A DNA stretch of 64,000 bases from NCBI RefSeq assembly GCF_003590945.1, contig NZ_QYUK01000011.1, forward strand, positions 586,001 through 650,000, given 5' to 3'. Positions 17,562 through 27,061 of the stretch are shown piece after piece (the stretch's first letter is position 1; every line of letters begins with the position of its first letter). A program made the translations under genes and the position numbers. The DNA comes from Oleomonas cavernae (GTDB lineage: Bacteria; Pseudomonadota; Alphaproteobacteria; Zavarziniales; Zavarziniaceae). The notes beneath the pieces are model-generated. The model searched no databases. It saw only the letters and a program-made list of their open reading frames with translations, and was not told where the DNA came from.

Positions 17562-18944
17562 ATGCATAAGATTACGATGGCGATGGCCGGGATGGTTCTT
17601 GCCGCGACGGGCGTGGGCTCGGTGCAGGCCAAGGTGCCGCAGGCCGAGGCTGATCGCCTGGGCCGGGATCTGACATCGATCGGCGCGATGAAAGCCGGGA
17701 ATGCTGATGGCAGCGTTCCGGCTTACGAGGGCGGCATCACGGCGCCGCCCGCCGGCTACAAGCCGGGCATGCATCACATCAGCCCCTTTGCCGCCGATCC
17801 AATCAAGCTGACGATTACGGGTCAGAACGCCGGCCAGCATGCGGCCAGGCTGACGGCCGGCCAGCTGGCGATGCTGAAGATCTATCCGACCTACAAGCTG
17901 AACGTCTATCAGTCGCGGCGTTCCTGCGCCCTGCCGGAGCGGGTCTACGAGGCGAGCAAGCGCAACGCGATCACCGCGACCATGACCGAGGATCAGAACG
18001 GCCTCAACGATGCGCTGCTGGGTGTTCCCTTCCCGATTCCCAAGTCGGGCGTCGAGGCGATCTGGAACCACCGCCTGCGCTACCGCGGCTTCAAATTCCG
18101 GCGGTTCTTCGGCGGCGCGGCGGTCAATCGCGACGGCAGCTTCCTGCTGTTCAAGACCCAGGACGAAGGCATCATCCACTATTCGGGGCCGGGCCTCGCG
18201 AACATCGGCGACGTGACCGATATCAAGCAGCTCAAGAATATCGGCATCTCGTACCTCAACATCACCACGGCGCCGTCCCGCCTCGCGGGGTCGATCATCC
18301 TGGTCCTGGACACGATCAACGCCAAGGAACTGCCACGCCAGGCGTGGCAGTACAACCCCGGCACGAGGCGGGTGCTGCGCGCCCCGGAACTGGCCTACGA
18401 CAACCCGCTGTTCAATTCGGACGGGCTGGCGACGACCGACCAGTTCGACATGTATAACGGTGCCACCGACCGCTACGATTTCGAGCTGAAGGCGCCGACC
18501 GAGAAATACATCGGCTACAACGCCTACGAGCTGATGTCGGAAAAGCACCCCTACAAGGAGGTGCTGACGGCCGTGCACCTGAATCCCGACTTCAACCGCT
18601 ATGAGCTGCACCGCACCTGGGTGGTCGAGGCCAAGCTGAAGGAAGGCACCCGGCATGTCTATGCCAGGCGCACTTTCTATCTGGATGAGGATAGCTGGAA
18701 CATCGTCGCCGCCGACCTGTACGACGGCCGCGGCCAGCTCTGGCGTAATCAGGAAGGCCCGGTCGTCAACTACTACGACCTGCCGCTGTGCTCCTCGGTC
18801 ATGGAGGTGACCTACGACCTGCAGTCCGGCCGGTACGTCGCCTTTGGCATGAAGGGCGAGGAGAAAATGCTCGACTGGAACGTCAACGATATCGACCCGT
18901 CGAACTTCTCGCCCGACGCCATCCGCCGCCTCGGCACGCGCTGA
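17562..18944 (+). CDS. DUF1329 outer-membrane-associated protein
   Basis: The 460-residue protein begins with a Sec signal peptide (MHKITMAMAGMVLAATGVG, cleavage after VQA) and belongs to the DUF1329 family, which has a LolA/LolB-like beta-sheet fold. VPAYEGGITAPPAGYKPG near the N-terminus and HLNPDFNRYELHRTWVVEA near the C-terminus are family hallmarks. The start has GGGGGA 7 bases upstream. It is followed 26 bases later by a DUF1302 gene, its standard partner. The pair is thought to act in envelope lipid or hydrophobic-substrate handling, but no reaction is established. Confidence 0.9.
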   Translation: MHKITMAMAGMVLAATGVGSVQAKVPQAEADRLGRDLTSIGAMKAGNADGSVPAYEGGITAPPAGYKPGMHHISPFAADPIKLTITGQNAGQHAARLTAGQLAMLKIYPTYKLNVYQSRRSCALPERVYEASKRNAITATMTEDQNGLNDALLGVPFPIPKSGVEAIWNHRLRYRGFKFRRFFGGAAVNRDGSFLLFKTQDEGIIHYSGPGLANIGDVTDIKQLKNIGISYLNITTAPSRLAGSIILVLDTINAKELPRQAWQYNPGTRRVLRAPELAYDNPLFNSDGLATTDQFDMYNGATDRYDFELKAPTEKYIGYNAYELMSEKHPYKEVLTAVHLNPDFNRYELHRTWVVEAKLKEGTRHVYARRTFYLDEDSWNIVAADLYDGRGQLWRNQEGPVVNYYDLPLCSSVMEVTYDLQSGRYVAFGMKGEEKMLDWNVNDIDPSNFSPDAIRRLGTR

Positions 18945-18970
18945 CACGGCGCATGCCGGAGGGAGCAATC

Positions 18971-21154
18971 ATGCAAAAGCAATCGTTTGGATGGCGCCCG
19001 GCGGCGACCTTGTGCGCCGCCTGTGCCCTGGGCATTTCCGCGACCGCCTTCGCCTACGACTTCGAGCTGGGCGAGGAGATCACGGGATCGATCATCATGT
19101 CGCTGTCCACCGGGGCACAGATGCGCATGGCCGATCGTGACCCGCGCAACTATGGCTACTACTATGGTGGCGGCCTGATTTCCGCCGGCAACGACGACGG
19201 CAACCTGAATTTCGACAAATACGACGTTGTCAGCCAGGTTTCGACCGCCAAGGCCGAACTGGCACTGAATTGGAAGAACTACCTGCTCTATGTCCGGGGT
19301 GCCGCATTCTACGACTCGATCGCGGCCAACAACGACCTGGCTGATTTCGAGCCGGGCCTGCGGCCCTACAGCAGCGGCCGCTATCACGAAGGCGCCGCGC
19401 ACAAGGCGGACTGGGACGCGACGCTGCTCGACTATTACATCAAGGGCAACTACACGGTCTTCGACCGGCCGCTGACGGTTACCATCGGCAGCCAGATCCT
19501 GAACTGGGGCGAGGCCCTGTTCACCATCAACGGCATCTCGATCATCAACCCGATCGATGCCGGCAAGATCCGCGTGCCCGGGGCGGAACTGAAGGACGCC
19601 CTGATCCCGGTGCCGATGATTTCCGCCAGCATGGAATTGGCCGCTGGCCTTTCGGCCGAAGCCTTCTACCAGCTCGACTACAAGCCGTTCAAACTGGATG
19701 CCTGCGGCAGCTTCTTCTCGTTCACCGACAATTTCTGCGACGGGGTGAAATATTCCTCCAGCTTCACCGATCCTCTCGACACCCGTTCCTACACCACCGG
19801 GGTCGGCCTGAATCCGGCCGACTATGACGATCCCAACAGCACGCTGATTGCGGTCAACGCCCCGATCACCACCCATGACGATCCGGGAACGAACGACTGG
19901 GGCGTTTCGCTGCGCTATTTCTCGCCGGAACTGAACAATACGGAATTCCAGCTCTACTACGTGAACTACACGTCGCGGCTGCCCTCGCTCTATGCGGAAT
20001 CCCCGCCCCGGTTCGCTGCCGGCACGGGGCAGGCCAACCTGGCCAGCCTGCCGGCCCCGCTGCTGCAGGGGTTGCTCGACCAGTTGAGCGTCGACCAGTT
20101 GAACCAGCTCACCTCGGCCCTGTCCGGCCTGCTGGGCGGGCCGGTGACCGATCTTCTCGGCGCCCTGACCAATCCGGTCAGCAGCGCCCTGATCGATCCG
20201 CCGTTCGGCACGGCGCCGCGGTCGACCGTCTTGACCAACCTCGAGAACGGCAACCTCAATCTCTACTACCCGACGGGGTTGGAGATGATCGGCTTTGCCT
20301 TCAACACCACCTATGATCCGCTGGCGGTCGCCATCAACGCCGAAGTCAGCTGGAAGCACAATGTTCCGGTCTGGATCTCGGAACCGGCCTTCCTGGCCAG
20401 CGTCTACAACGCGGCCGGCGGTGTGCCGATCGATCAGGCCACTCGGGCGGAAACACCCATCTGCCTCGGCGCGGTCTGCGTGCCCAATCCCGGTATCGCG
20501 CCGATCCTGGAGACGGGCTTCACCACGAACGACGACCAGTATGTGCCGGGCCGCCGCGTCTATCTGGACCGGCCGCACGATGTCTGGCAGGCCGCGGTGC
20601 GCTTCATGCAGATCAAGGGCGGCACCAGCTGGATTACCGAACTGCTGGGGGCGAACCAGCTCTTTGCCCTGGTCGAATTCGGCGCCCTGTACATCGACCT
20701 GGACGACGGTACGCAATATGCCGCCTATGGCCAGAACGGCTTCAGCGGTTTCCAGACCCGTCCACTCAACGTCGGGCCGGTCACGATCACCGAGCCGATC
20801 ATGGCGACCAGCCTGGGGGACTATTTCCCGGCCACGCACAAGCAGCCGACCGAATGGTCGGGCGGGGTCCAGGGGCTGATCTTCTGGGACTATCCCAACG
20901 TTATGGATGGGGTAACGATGACGCCGTCGATCGGCTTTGCCCATGGCCTGTTCGGGTCGACGCCCGCGCCCAGCCCCGGCTTCACCAAGAGCGTCACCTC
21001 TTTGAACTTCGGGGTGAAGTTCGACTACCTCGAGCACTGGACCGTCAATCTCAACTACTTCAAGAGCTTTGGCGGCGGTGGTGGCGGTGGCGGGTCGCGC
21101 AATCCCTACATCGACCGCGACTTCATCGGCGTCAGCGTCACCTATACCCTTTGA
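18971..21154 (+). CDS. DUF1302 family outer-membrane protein
   Basis: The 727-residue protein has a signal peptide (cleavage after FAYDF region, near residue 27) and alternating aromatic beta strands through to a C-terminal strand ending in VSVTYTL, as expected for an outer-membrane barrel. Family matches include GSQILNWGEALFTINGIS and NDWGVSLRYFSPELN. The start at 18971 has GGAGGGAGC just upstream. A run of eight glycines (GGGGGGGGS) lies in a late periplasmic or surface turn. With the DUF1329 gene it forms an operon divergent from the AraC regulator. Substrate transport is plausible but unproven. Confidence 0.9.
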   Translation: MQKQSFGWRPAATLCAACALGISATAFAYDFELGEEITGSIIMSLSTGAQMRMADRDPRNYGYYYGGGLISAGNDDGNLNFDKYDVVSQVSTAKAELALNWKNYLLYVRGAAFYDSIAANNDLADFEPGLRPYSSGRYHEGAAHKADWDATLLDYYIKGNYTVFDRPLTVTIGSQILNWGEALFTINGISIINPIDAGKIRVPGAELKDALIPVPMISASMELAAGLSAEAFYQLDYKPFKLDACGSFFSFTDNFCDGVKYSSSFTDPLDTRSYTTGVGLNPADYDDPNSTLIAVNAPITTHDDPGTNDWGVSLRYFSPELNNTEFQLYYVNYTSRLPSLYAESPPRFAAGTGQANLASLPAPLLQGLLDQLSVDQLNQLTSALSGLLGGPVTDLLGALTNPVSSALIDPPFGTAPRSTVLTNLENGNLNLYYPTGLEMIGFAFNTTYDPLAVAINAEVSWKHNVPVWISEPAFLASVYNAAGGVPIDQATRAETPICLGAVCVPNPGIAPILETGFTTNDDQYVPGRRVYLDRPHDVWQAAVRFMQIKGGTSWITELLGANQLFALVEFGALYIDLDDGTQYAAYGQNGFSGFQTRPLNVGPVTITEPIMATSLGDYFPATHKQPTEWSGGVQGLIFWDYPNVMDGVTMTPSIGFAHGLFGSTPAPSPGFTKSVTSLNFGVKFDYLEHWTVNLNYFKSFGGGGGGGGSRNPYIDRDFIGVSVTYTL

Positions 21155-21205
21155 GCCACCCGCCTCCCGGCGCCTCAGGATCGATCATGCCCCGTCAGAA
21201 TCCGC

Positions 21206-22459
21206 CTAAGCCACGAACGCCACGCCCAGGGCCGCGATGGTCATGGCGATCGCGGCCGGGATCAGGCGCGTGGCAATGGCGCGCCCGCCGGCAAAGGTGC
21301 CGAGGCCGGCCTTGACCAGGTTGTTGGTCACGGCGGCGAGCAGGATCACCTGCGCGGCCTCGCCCTCGCTGATGCCGCGGCCTTGGGCGCCGCTGGCGAT
21401 CGACAGGGTGATGGCATCGACATCGGCGAGCCCTGAGATGATGCCCAGCACATCCAGGCCGGTGGCGCCGTAACGGTCCTCGACCCAACGGCTGGCCAGC
21501 ATGATCGCCGCCAGCAGTCCGGCAAAACGCACGGCGCTCCAGAATTCGAATGGATTGCCCAGGTCGGCACGCTCCATGTCGCCGGCCGGCCGCCGCCGGA
21601 CGAACCACAGCATCAGCGCCAGGCCGACCAGGGCCATGGCCCCCAGGGGCAGGGCCAGGGCAATGGCCAGGCCCGGGTCCAGGAGATAGGTGATCAGGCC
21701 GATGCGGGCGCACATGACCAGCCAGGCGGTCAGTGCGCCAGCTGCGATGATCGAGGCAAAGCCGGGCTGGCGGGCCGCGATGCGCGACAAGGCCAGGGTC
21801 GTCGCCGTCGACGAGACGATGCCGCCGAAGACGCCGGTAAAAAGAATGCCCTGGCGCGCGTCGCCCAGGCGCATGGCGACATAGCCCAGGAACGACAGGC
21901 CCGAGAGTGCCACCACCATCAGCCACAGCTTGAACGGATTGAGCGCCTGATAGGGGCCGTAACCCTGGTCGGGCAGGACCGGCAGGATCACGACGGAGAT
22001 CAGCAACAGGCGCAGCGTCGCCTGGATCTCGGCCTCCTCGATGCGTTCGAGCAGGCGATGGGTGAACGGCTTGACCGACAGGATCAGCGCGGTCACCACC
22101 GACGCCATGGCAGCGGGCAGGGGATGGCCCATGGTCGCGGTGCCGCCCAGCAGAACGGTCAGGACGCTGGCCACCTCGGTGGTCAGGCCCATGCCGCTGC
22201 CGACCGCGGCACCGCGCCAATAGCCAAGGCCGATCAGCAGCCCCGCCGCGAGGATGGCGGCGGCCAGCGGCCAGGGGGCGGCCGTCGTGCTGAGCAGGCC
22301 GGCCGCGCCGCCCAGGAGGCCCAGCAAGCTGAAGGTGCGGATGCCGGCGACCCTTGTCCCCGGGGCCTTGGCCCGGTCGCTCCAGCCGCGTTCCAGGCCG
22401 ATGATCGCCCCGCACCCCAGGGCAATGGCCAGGGGGACAAGTTCTGCGACCGGGTCCAT
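21206..22459 (-). CDS. MgtC/SapB-DUF4010 membrane protein
   Basis: The 417-residue protein combines an N-terminal MgtC/SapB domain (LAIALGCGAIIGLERGW, about residues 8-140) with a C-terminal DUF4010 membrane domain (about 180-410). Around twelve hydrophobic spans are visible, one containing GLADVDAITLSIA. The family is membrane-bound; the short MgtC proteins are linked to Mg2+ limitation and ATPase control, while the role of the long form is not settled. It starts 10 bases after the PqqD-like gene and could be the last gene of the molybdenum hydroxylase array. Confidence 0.85.
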   Translation of the reverse strand: MDPVAELVPLAIALGCGAIIGLERGWSDRAKAPGTRVAGIRTFSLLGLLGGAAGLLSTTAAPWPLAAAILAAGLLIGLGYWRGAAVGSGMGLTTEVASVLTVLLGGTATMGHPLPAAMASVVTALILSVKPFTHRLLERIEEAEIQATLRLLLISVVILPVLPDQGYGPYQALNPFKLWLMVVALSGLSFLGYVAMRLGDARQGILFTGVFGGIVSSTATTLALSRIAARQPGFASIIAAGALTAWLVMCARIGLITYLLDPGLAIALALPLGAMALVGLALMLWFVRRRPAGDMERADLGNPFEFWSAVRFAGLLAAIMLASRWVEDRYGATGLDVLGIISGLADVDAITLSIASGAQGRGISEGEAAQVILLAAVTNNLVKAGLGTFAGGRAIATRLIPAAIAMTIAALGVAFVA

Positions 22460-22469
22460 TCCAGCGTCC

Positions 22470-22733
22470 TCAAGCGTTGATGACGATGCCGCGGTTCGTC
22501 AGATCCTCGAGCAAGGCGAGAATGTCGGCCTCGATCTCGGCTTCCGGGGCATCGTACTCGGCGGCCAGCGAAGTAATTATATCAGTCACATCGGCCACGC
22601 CATCGACCATGGCCAGCACGGCGGCGCCGATGGCATCGAGGATCACGACCCGTTCGGGTGCCTGGACCATCCAGCGATCGCGGCGGCCGTCGAAGCTCAG
22701 GCGCACACCGGGGGCGAGGCGGGGGACGGTCAT
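22470..22733 (-). CDS. PqqD-like protein (stand-alone RiPP recognition fold)
   Basis: The 87-residue protein matches PqqD closely in length and pattern: PRLAPGVRLSFDGRRDRW, then APERVVILDAIGAAVLAMVDG, then an acidic helix and LLEDLTNRGIV. PqqD is a winged-helix peptide-binding protein that presents the PqqA precursor to the radical SAM enzyme PqqE. No pqqA, pqqE, pqqB or pqqC is in this window. Instead the gene overlaps sufU by 4 bases and is the end of a coupled chain xdhC-moCo fusion-sufS-sufU-pqqD-like. Here it may bind a peptide or protein of the hydroxylase maturation path. It may also serve a PQQ operon located elsewhere. Confidence 0.82.
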   Translation of the reverse strand: MTVPRLAPGVRLSFDGRRDRWMVQAPERVVILDAIGAAVLAMVDGVADVTDIITSLAAEYDAPEAEIEADILALLEDLTNRGIVINA

Positions 22734-23164
22734 GATTTTTCTTCCGCGATCCTGGCCGCCGCCTCCAAGGCCTCGAAGGGCAGCAGCACGCAGGCGAAGC
22801 GGCTGCGGTGGGGTGATACGGTGGTGAACAGGTCGAAGGCCGGCGCCTGGGCCAACAGGGGGGCGGCGCCACGCTTCAGGCCCGCCAGCAGCGTCTCGCC
22901 CAGATCGGCGATCTGGGGCCCCGTGTGGCCCGCGGCGCGTTCGGCCAGCAGGGCGGCGCTGGCCTGGCACAGCACGCAGGCCTTGACCCGATGGCGCACG
23001 GCCTTGATCCGCCTGTGGTCGTCGAGGCTCACATCGAAGCTGACCCGGTCGCCGCAGAACGGGTTGTCCAGGGTGGCGCTGCCGTCGGCGCCGGCAAGCT
23101 CGCCCGCGTGGCGCACATCGCTCGCCGCACGCAACATGTCCCGGGGATAGAGGTCGTCGGTCAT
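22730..23164 (-). CDS. sufU: Fe-S cluster scaffold, SufU/IscU type
   Basis: The 144-residue NifU_N/SufU protein has the three cluster or zinc-ligand cysteines in DNPFCGDR, KACVLCQAS and RFACVLLPFEAL, the positions known for IscU/SufU. SufU accepts sulfur from SufS and passes it on. The gene overlaps sufS upstream and the pqqD-like gene downstream by 4 bases each. Being next to a molybdenum hydroxylase with two [2Fe-2S] centres rather than a complete suf operon suggests a dedicated cluster supply. No sufB, sufC or sufD is present nearby. Confidence 0.88.
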   Translation of the reverse strand: MTDDLYPRDMLRAASDVRHAGELAGADGSATLDNPFCGDRVSFDVSLDDHRRIKAVRHRVKACVLCQASAALLAERAAGHTGPQIADLGETLLAGLKRGAAPLLAQAPAFDLFTTVSPHRSRFACVLLPFEALEAAARIAEEKS

Positions 23165-24394
23165 GGCAACAGGATCCGCATGGCGTCTTCCAGGGCCCTC
23201 AGGCAGGCGTCGATATCGCCATCGTCATTGAACGCAGCCAAGCTTGCCCGCGCCGATCCGGCGATACCGAAACGATCGTGCAGCACCTGGGCACAATGAT
23301 GGCCGCCGCGCAAGGCGACACCATGCCGATCGAGGATCTGGCACAGGTCGTGGGGGTGAGTTCCCTCGATGGCGAAGGACACCAGCGCCAGCCGGTCCAC
23401 GAGGTCGTCGGGGCCGATCAGGCGCAGGCGATTGCCGGCGATCTCGTGCAGCCCGGCGATCAGCTTGCCTGTCAGGCCTAGCAGATGCGCCTCGGCCCCC
23501 CTGGTCGATCGCGGCATGGAAGCGGCAGGCGGCCGCCAGGCCGACCGCAGCGGCGATCGGCGGGGTGCCGGCTTCGAAACGCTGGGGCGGCTTGGCATAG
23601 CTCGACTGCTCGAAACCGACGCTGCGGATCATTTCGCCGCCACCCAGGAACGGCGGCATGGCCGCGAGGATGTCGTGACGTCCCCACAGTACGCCGACAC
23701 CGTTGGGCGAGCCCATCTTGTGGCCAGCGAAGGCGTAGAAGTCGCAGCCCAGCGCCGGCACGTCCACCGGGCCGTGCGGCGCCATCTGGGCCCCGTCGAC
23801 CAGAACCTTGGCCCCCACCGTCCGCGCCATGGCCACAACCTGCGCCACCGGGGTGATCGCGCCCGTGACGTTCGAGGCATGGGTAACGGCGACCAGCCGG
23901 GTTCGGGCGTCGAGCAGGTGCTGGATGGCGCCGAGGTCGAGGCGCCCGTCATCGGTCATAGGCAGGCGGATCAGGCGCAGGCCCCGGCGCTGCGCCAGCA
24001 TCTGCCAGGGCACCAGGTTGGCGTGGTGTTCCAGTTCCGAGACGGCGATGGCGTCGCCTTCGTTCAACAGGCTGCCGAAGCTGTGCGCGACCAGGTTGAT
24101 CGCCAGGGTGGCGCCCGACGTGAAAACGATCTCGCGGGCGGCGACGTTGAGGTAGTCGGCAACGGTGTCGCGGGCCTCGTCATAGGCGCCGGTGGCCCGT
24201 TCCGCCAGGGTATGCACGCTGCGCTTCACATTCGAGCGGGCCGTCGTCTCATGGGCGATGACGGCGTCCAGCACCGGCTGCGGCATCTGGCCGGTCGCGC
24301 CATTGTCCAGGTAATGCAGGGGCCGGCCATCGCCAAGGCCATGGCGCAGGATCGGGTATTGGGCACGCAGGGCGGCCACGTCGAAGGCGGTCAT
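23161..24394 (-). CDS. sufS: Cysteine desulfurase SufS (frame broken by one extra base)
   Basis: This class V PLP enzyme removes sulfur from cysteine for Fe-S assembly. The first part (from ATG 24394) reads MTAFDVAALRAQYPIL and includes the PLP-Lys motif FAGHKMGSPNGVG. The reading frame then shifts at a run of six G (plus strand C, 23496-23501). The remaining part, in the other frame, runs from AEAHLLGLTGKL to the TGA at 23161 and carries the catalytic Cys in RGGHHCAQ. Removing one G gives 410 residues, the normal SufS length. Overlaps with both neighbours are intact, so sequence error is more likely than gene decay. Confidence 0.85.
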
Positions 24395-26001
24395 GTGGCT
24401 CTCTCTGCCGCAAAAGCCGCCGCCGTGTCGAGGTCGATCAGCACCCCGTCGCCCGGCATGGCCACTTCGGTCACGAATTCCTGGTTGGCGACGGCCAGCA
24501 TCCGCGCGCCGCGATCGCCGGTCAGTTCGCGCATCGCCGGGAAAAAGCGCCGTGCCCACAAGATCGGATTGCCCCATTCGCCGCCGGCCGTGGGCACCAG
24601 GATGGCGCGGCCCTCGTCGGGCGCGAACCCCGCCGCCAGCCGTGACAGGTCCTGGGCGCAGATGCGCGGCATGTCGCCCAGCAGGATGAAGGCGCCGTCG
24701 ATCGCCTCGTCCAGGGCGTCGAGCCCGGCGCGCAGCGAGGTCGACAGGCCGTCGGCGAACTGCGGGTTGTGCACGGTGGTGACCGGGCGATTCGCCACCA
24801 GCTGCGCAACCGCCTCGCGGTCATGGCCGGTGACCACGACCACGCGCTCGCAGCCCGCCTCGATCGCGGCATCGACCCCGTGCAGCACCAGCGGCTTGCC
24901 GCGCAGGGGCTGCGTCAGCTTGTTGGGCCCCGCCATGCGCGACGAGCGCCCGGCCGCCAGCACGATCGCCGCCAGGCGCGGGGCCCGGGCGACCATGGGG
25001 GCGATGTCGCGCGGCTGGGGCCGGATCTCGATCTCCTTCAACAGGCCGCCCACGCCCATGCGGGCGATCGCCGGCCCGTCGACCGGCTGCCCTGCGGCCA
25101 GACGGCGCAGCACGAAATCGAAGCCGTTCACCTTGGGCGAGCGGGCACAGCCCGGCACGCCGATCACCGGCCGGCCGGCCAGTTCGCCGATCAGAATCAG
25201 GTTGCCGGGGTCGACCGGCATGCCGAAGCGGATCACCGTGCCGCCCGCCGCCCGGATCGCCGCCGGCACCACGTCCAGCGTATCGACGATGGCGCTGGCG
25301 CCGAAGACCAGAATCGACTCCGGTTGGCCCGCCGCCATCTCGCCCAAGGCCGCCGCCAGGGCCTGTTCGTCGTGGCCGACGGTCAAGGCGCTCCCGATCC
25401 GGCCGCCCAGCTGCGCCAGCCGGTCGGCCACGGCCTTGTGGGTCTTCTCCAGCACCGATGCCTTGGTGGCCGGCAGGCGGGTCATGATCAGGCCGGTGGT
25501 CAGCGGCCGGAACGGGGCCGATCCGATGGCCGGCGTCCCTGCTGCCGCTGCCAGGGCACGGTCCAGCACGGCTTGGGGCACGGCGAAGGGGATGATCTTG
25601 ACCGTGGCCAGCATCTGCCGCGCCTCGACCATGTCGTCCGGGGCCAGGGTGGCCACGGTGATGGCCTCGTCCACCGCGTTGATCGCCTCGATCCGCGCCG
25701 CGTTGATCATGGCGAGGCCGGCCGCGGCGGCATAGAGATTGGCGCGGCCGGTGAAGGCGGCGGTCAGGGTGGCGCCGGGTCCGCACAATACCTCGGCCAG
25801 GCGGCGGGCGGCCTGGTCCTCGGGCACGTCACCTGCTTCCAGCCGGCCGGCCACGACGCTCTCGCGCCCGTTGGCCTGCAAGGCGGCGATGTCCGCGGCC
25901 GACAGGTGCCGGCCCTTTTTCCAGGATTGGCCCGAGACGGCGATGCCATGGGCCAGGATCGTCCCCTCGGCCTGGGCGACGGGCAGGGAACCGAATTTCA
26001 T
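24391..26001 (-). CDS. Molybdopterin-binding / MobA-like nucleotidyltransferase fusion
   Basis: The 536-residue protein joins a MoeA/MogA-like molybdopterin-binding module (about residues 1-330; VIGVPGCARSPKVNGFD) to a MobA/MocA-type nucleotidyltransferase (about 340-536; IVLAAGRSSRMAGPNK and FILLGDMPRI). MocA-type enzymes make the molybdopterin cytosine dinucleotide form used by xanthine and CO dehydrogenase family proteins, so the fusion probably inserts molybdenum or binds MPT and then cytidylates it. It overlaps xdhC upstream and sufS downstream by 4 bases. The start MKFGSLPVAQAEG fits the family N-terminus. Confidence 0.87.
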   Translation of the reverse strand: MKFGSLPVAQAEGTILAHGIAVSGQSWKKGRHLSAADIAALQANGRESVVAGRLEAGDVPEDQAARRLAEVLCGPGATLTAAFTGRANLYAAAAGLAMINAARIEAINAVDEAITVATLAPDDMVEARQMLATVKIIPFAVPQAVLDRALAAAAGTPAIGSAPFRPLTTGLIMTRLPATKASVLEKTHKAVADRLAQLGGRIGSALTVGHDEQALAAALGEMAAGQPESILVFGASAIVDTLDVVPAAIRAAGGTVIRFGMPVDPGNLILIGELAGRPVIGVPGCARSPKVNGFDFVLRRLAAGQPVDGPAIARMGVGGLLKEIEIRPQPRDIAPMVARAPRLAAIVLAAGRSSRMAGPNKLTQPLRGKPLVLHGVDAAIEAGCERVVVVTGHDREAVAQLVANRPVTTVHNPQFADGLSTSLRAGLDALDEAIDGAFILLGDMPRICAQDLSRLAAGFAPDEGRAILVPTAGGEWGNPILWARRFFPAMRELTGDRGARMLAVANQEFVTEVAMPGDGVLIDLDTAAAFAAERAT

Positions 26002-26975
26002 GTCGCCCCGCCGCGCAGTTTTCCGGTCATCTGCGCCAGGATCGACACGGCGATTTCGGCCGGGCTGCGTGCCCCGATGTTCAGCCCCACCGGCCCGTGG
26101 ATCCGGGCGATGGTGTCGTCGTTAAAGCCCAGCAGGCGCAGGCGGTCGCGCCGCGTCGCCTGGGTCCGGGTCGAGCCCAGCGCGCCCACATAGAAGGCGG
26201 GTGAGCGCAGGGCGACGGCCAGCGCCGCATCGTCGATCTTGGGATCATGGGTCAGGGTGACCACGGCGCAGCGCGTGTCGAGGCCTAGGCGGGGCAGGGC
26301 TTCGTCGGGCCAGTCGACCACCAGGGTTACATCGGGGAAGCGTTCGGCCCGGGCAAAGGCCCGGCGCGGGTCGATGATGGTTACGGCATAGCCGGCCAGG
26401 GCCGCCATGCGGGCCAGCGGCTCGGCGATATGCACGGCGCCGACCAGGACGAGGCGCAGCGGCGGATTGAAGGGATTGAGGAACAGCCGCCCCGCTTCGA
26501 CCAGGGTGGCCCGGTCGGCGGCCAGGGCCTGGGCAGCGTCGGCATCGCCCTCGGGCGCACGCAAGGCGTGCCAGCCGGTTTCCAGGTCGGTTTCCAGGAC
26601 CGTCGGCCGCCTCGCGGCAATGGCCTGGCGCAACTCGGCCAGGTCGCTGCCGGCGATGACGGGCTCCACCAGGATGCGGATGCGCCCACCACAAGCCAGC
26701 CCCACCGCCCAGGCATCGGCATCGGGCACGCCGAATTCGAGAATGCAGTGCTGGCCGTCGCCCGTCGCCTCCCGCGCCGCCTGGATCACCGCCCCCTCGA
26801 CACAGCCGCCCGAGACCGAACCGGCGAAGTCGCCCGCCCGGCTCACCGCCATCTGGCTGCCCGCCGGCCGCGGGGCCGAACCCCAGGTCTCGATGACGGT
26901 CGCCAGCGCCGCAATGCCGTCGCGGTCGGCCCATTGCGCGGCCAGCGCCAGGATCTCGTCGCGTTCAGCGGTCAT
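25998..26975 (-). CDS. xdhC: XdhC/CoxF-family molybdenum cofactor maturation protein
   Basis: The 325-residue protein is of the XdhC/CoxI family. The N-terminal part includes GSAPRPAGSQMAV and SGGCVEGAVIQAA (the conserved Cys motif). A Rossmann-type C-terminal domain follows, with LVLVGAVHIAEPLARMAALAGY and YVGALGSTRTQATR. XdhC proteins bind the molybdenum cofactor, help its sulfuration with a cysteine desulfurase, and deliver it to the hydroxylase. The coupled sufS and the nearby coxSLM genes fit exactly that role. A short palindrome (26991-27013) separates it from coxM. Confidence 0.9.
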   Translation of the reverse strand: MTAERDEILALAAQWADRDGIAALATVIETWGSAPRPAGSQMAVSRAGDFAGSVSGGCVEGAVIQAAREATGDGQHCILEFGVPDADAWAVGLACGGRIRILVEPVIAGSDLAELRQAIAARRPTVLETDLETGWHALRAPEGDADAAQALAADRATLVEAGRLFLNPFNPPLRLVLVGAVHIAEPLARMAALAGYAVTIIDPRRAFARAERFPDVTLVVDWPDEALPRLGLDTRCAVVTLTHDPKIDDAALAVALRSPAFYVGALGSTRTQATRRDRLRLLGFNDDTIARIHGPVGLNIGARSPAEIAVSILAQMTGKLRGGAT

Positions 26976-26990
26976 GATCCTGGCTCGAAG

Positions 26991-27013
26991 CCTCTCCCCC
27001 GCGGGAGGAGAGG
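26991..27013. repeat. Short palindrome related to family C
   Basis: CCTCTCC and GGAGAGG pair across a 9-base loop in the 86-base gap between coxM and xdhC. It resembles the hairpins of the 8104-8247 block and may weaken read-through. Confidence 0.5.
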
Positions 27014-27061
27014 CGTGGGTAGGGAGAAAAGCATCGGCACCATCAGGACAAGATAGTGCCT

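Noticed and set aside
22730-24394. Programmed frameshift in sufS
   Set aside because: No slippery motif with a downstream structure is evident, and seven similar indels occur nearby in unrelated genes, so sequence error is simpler.
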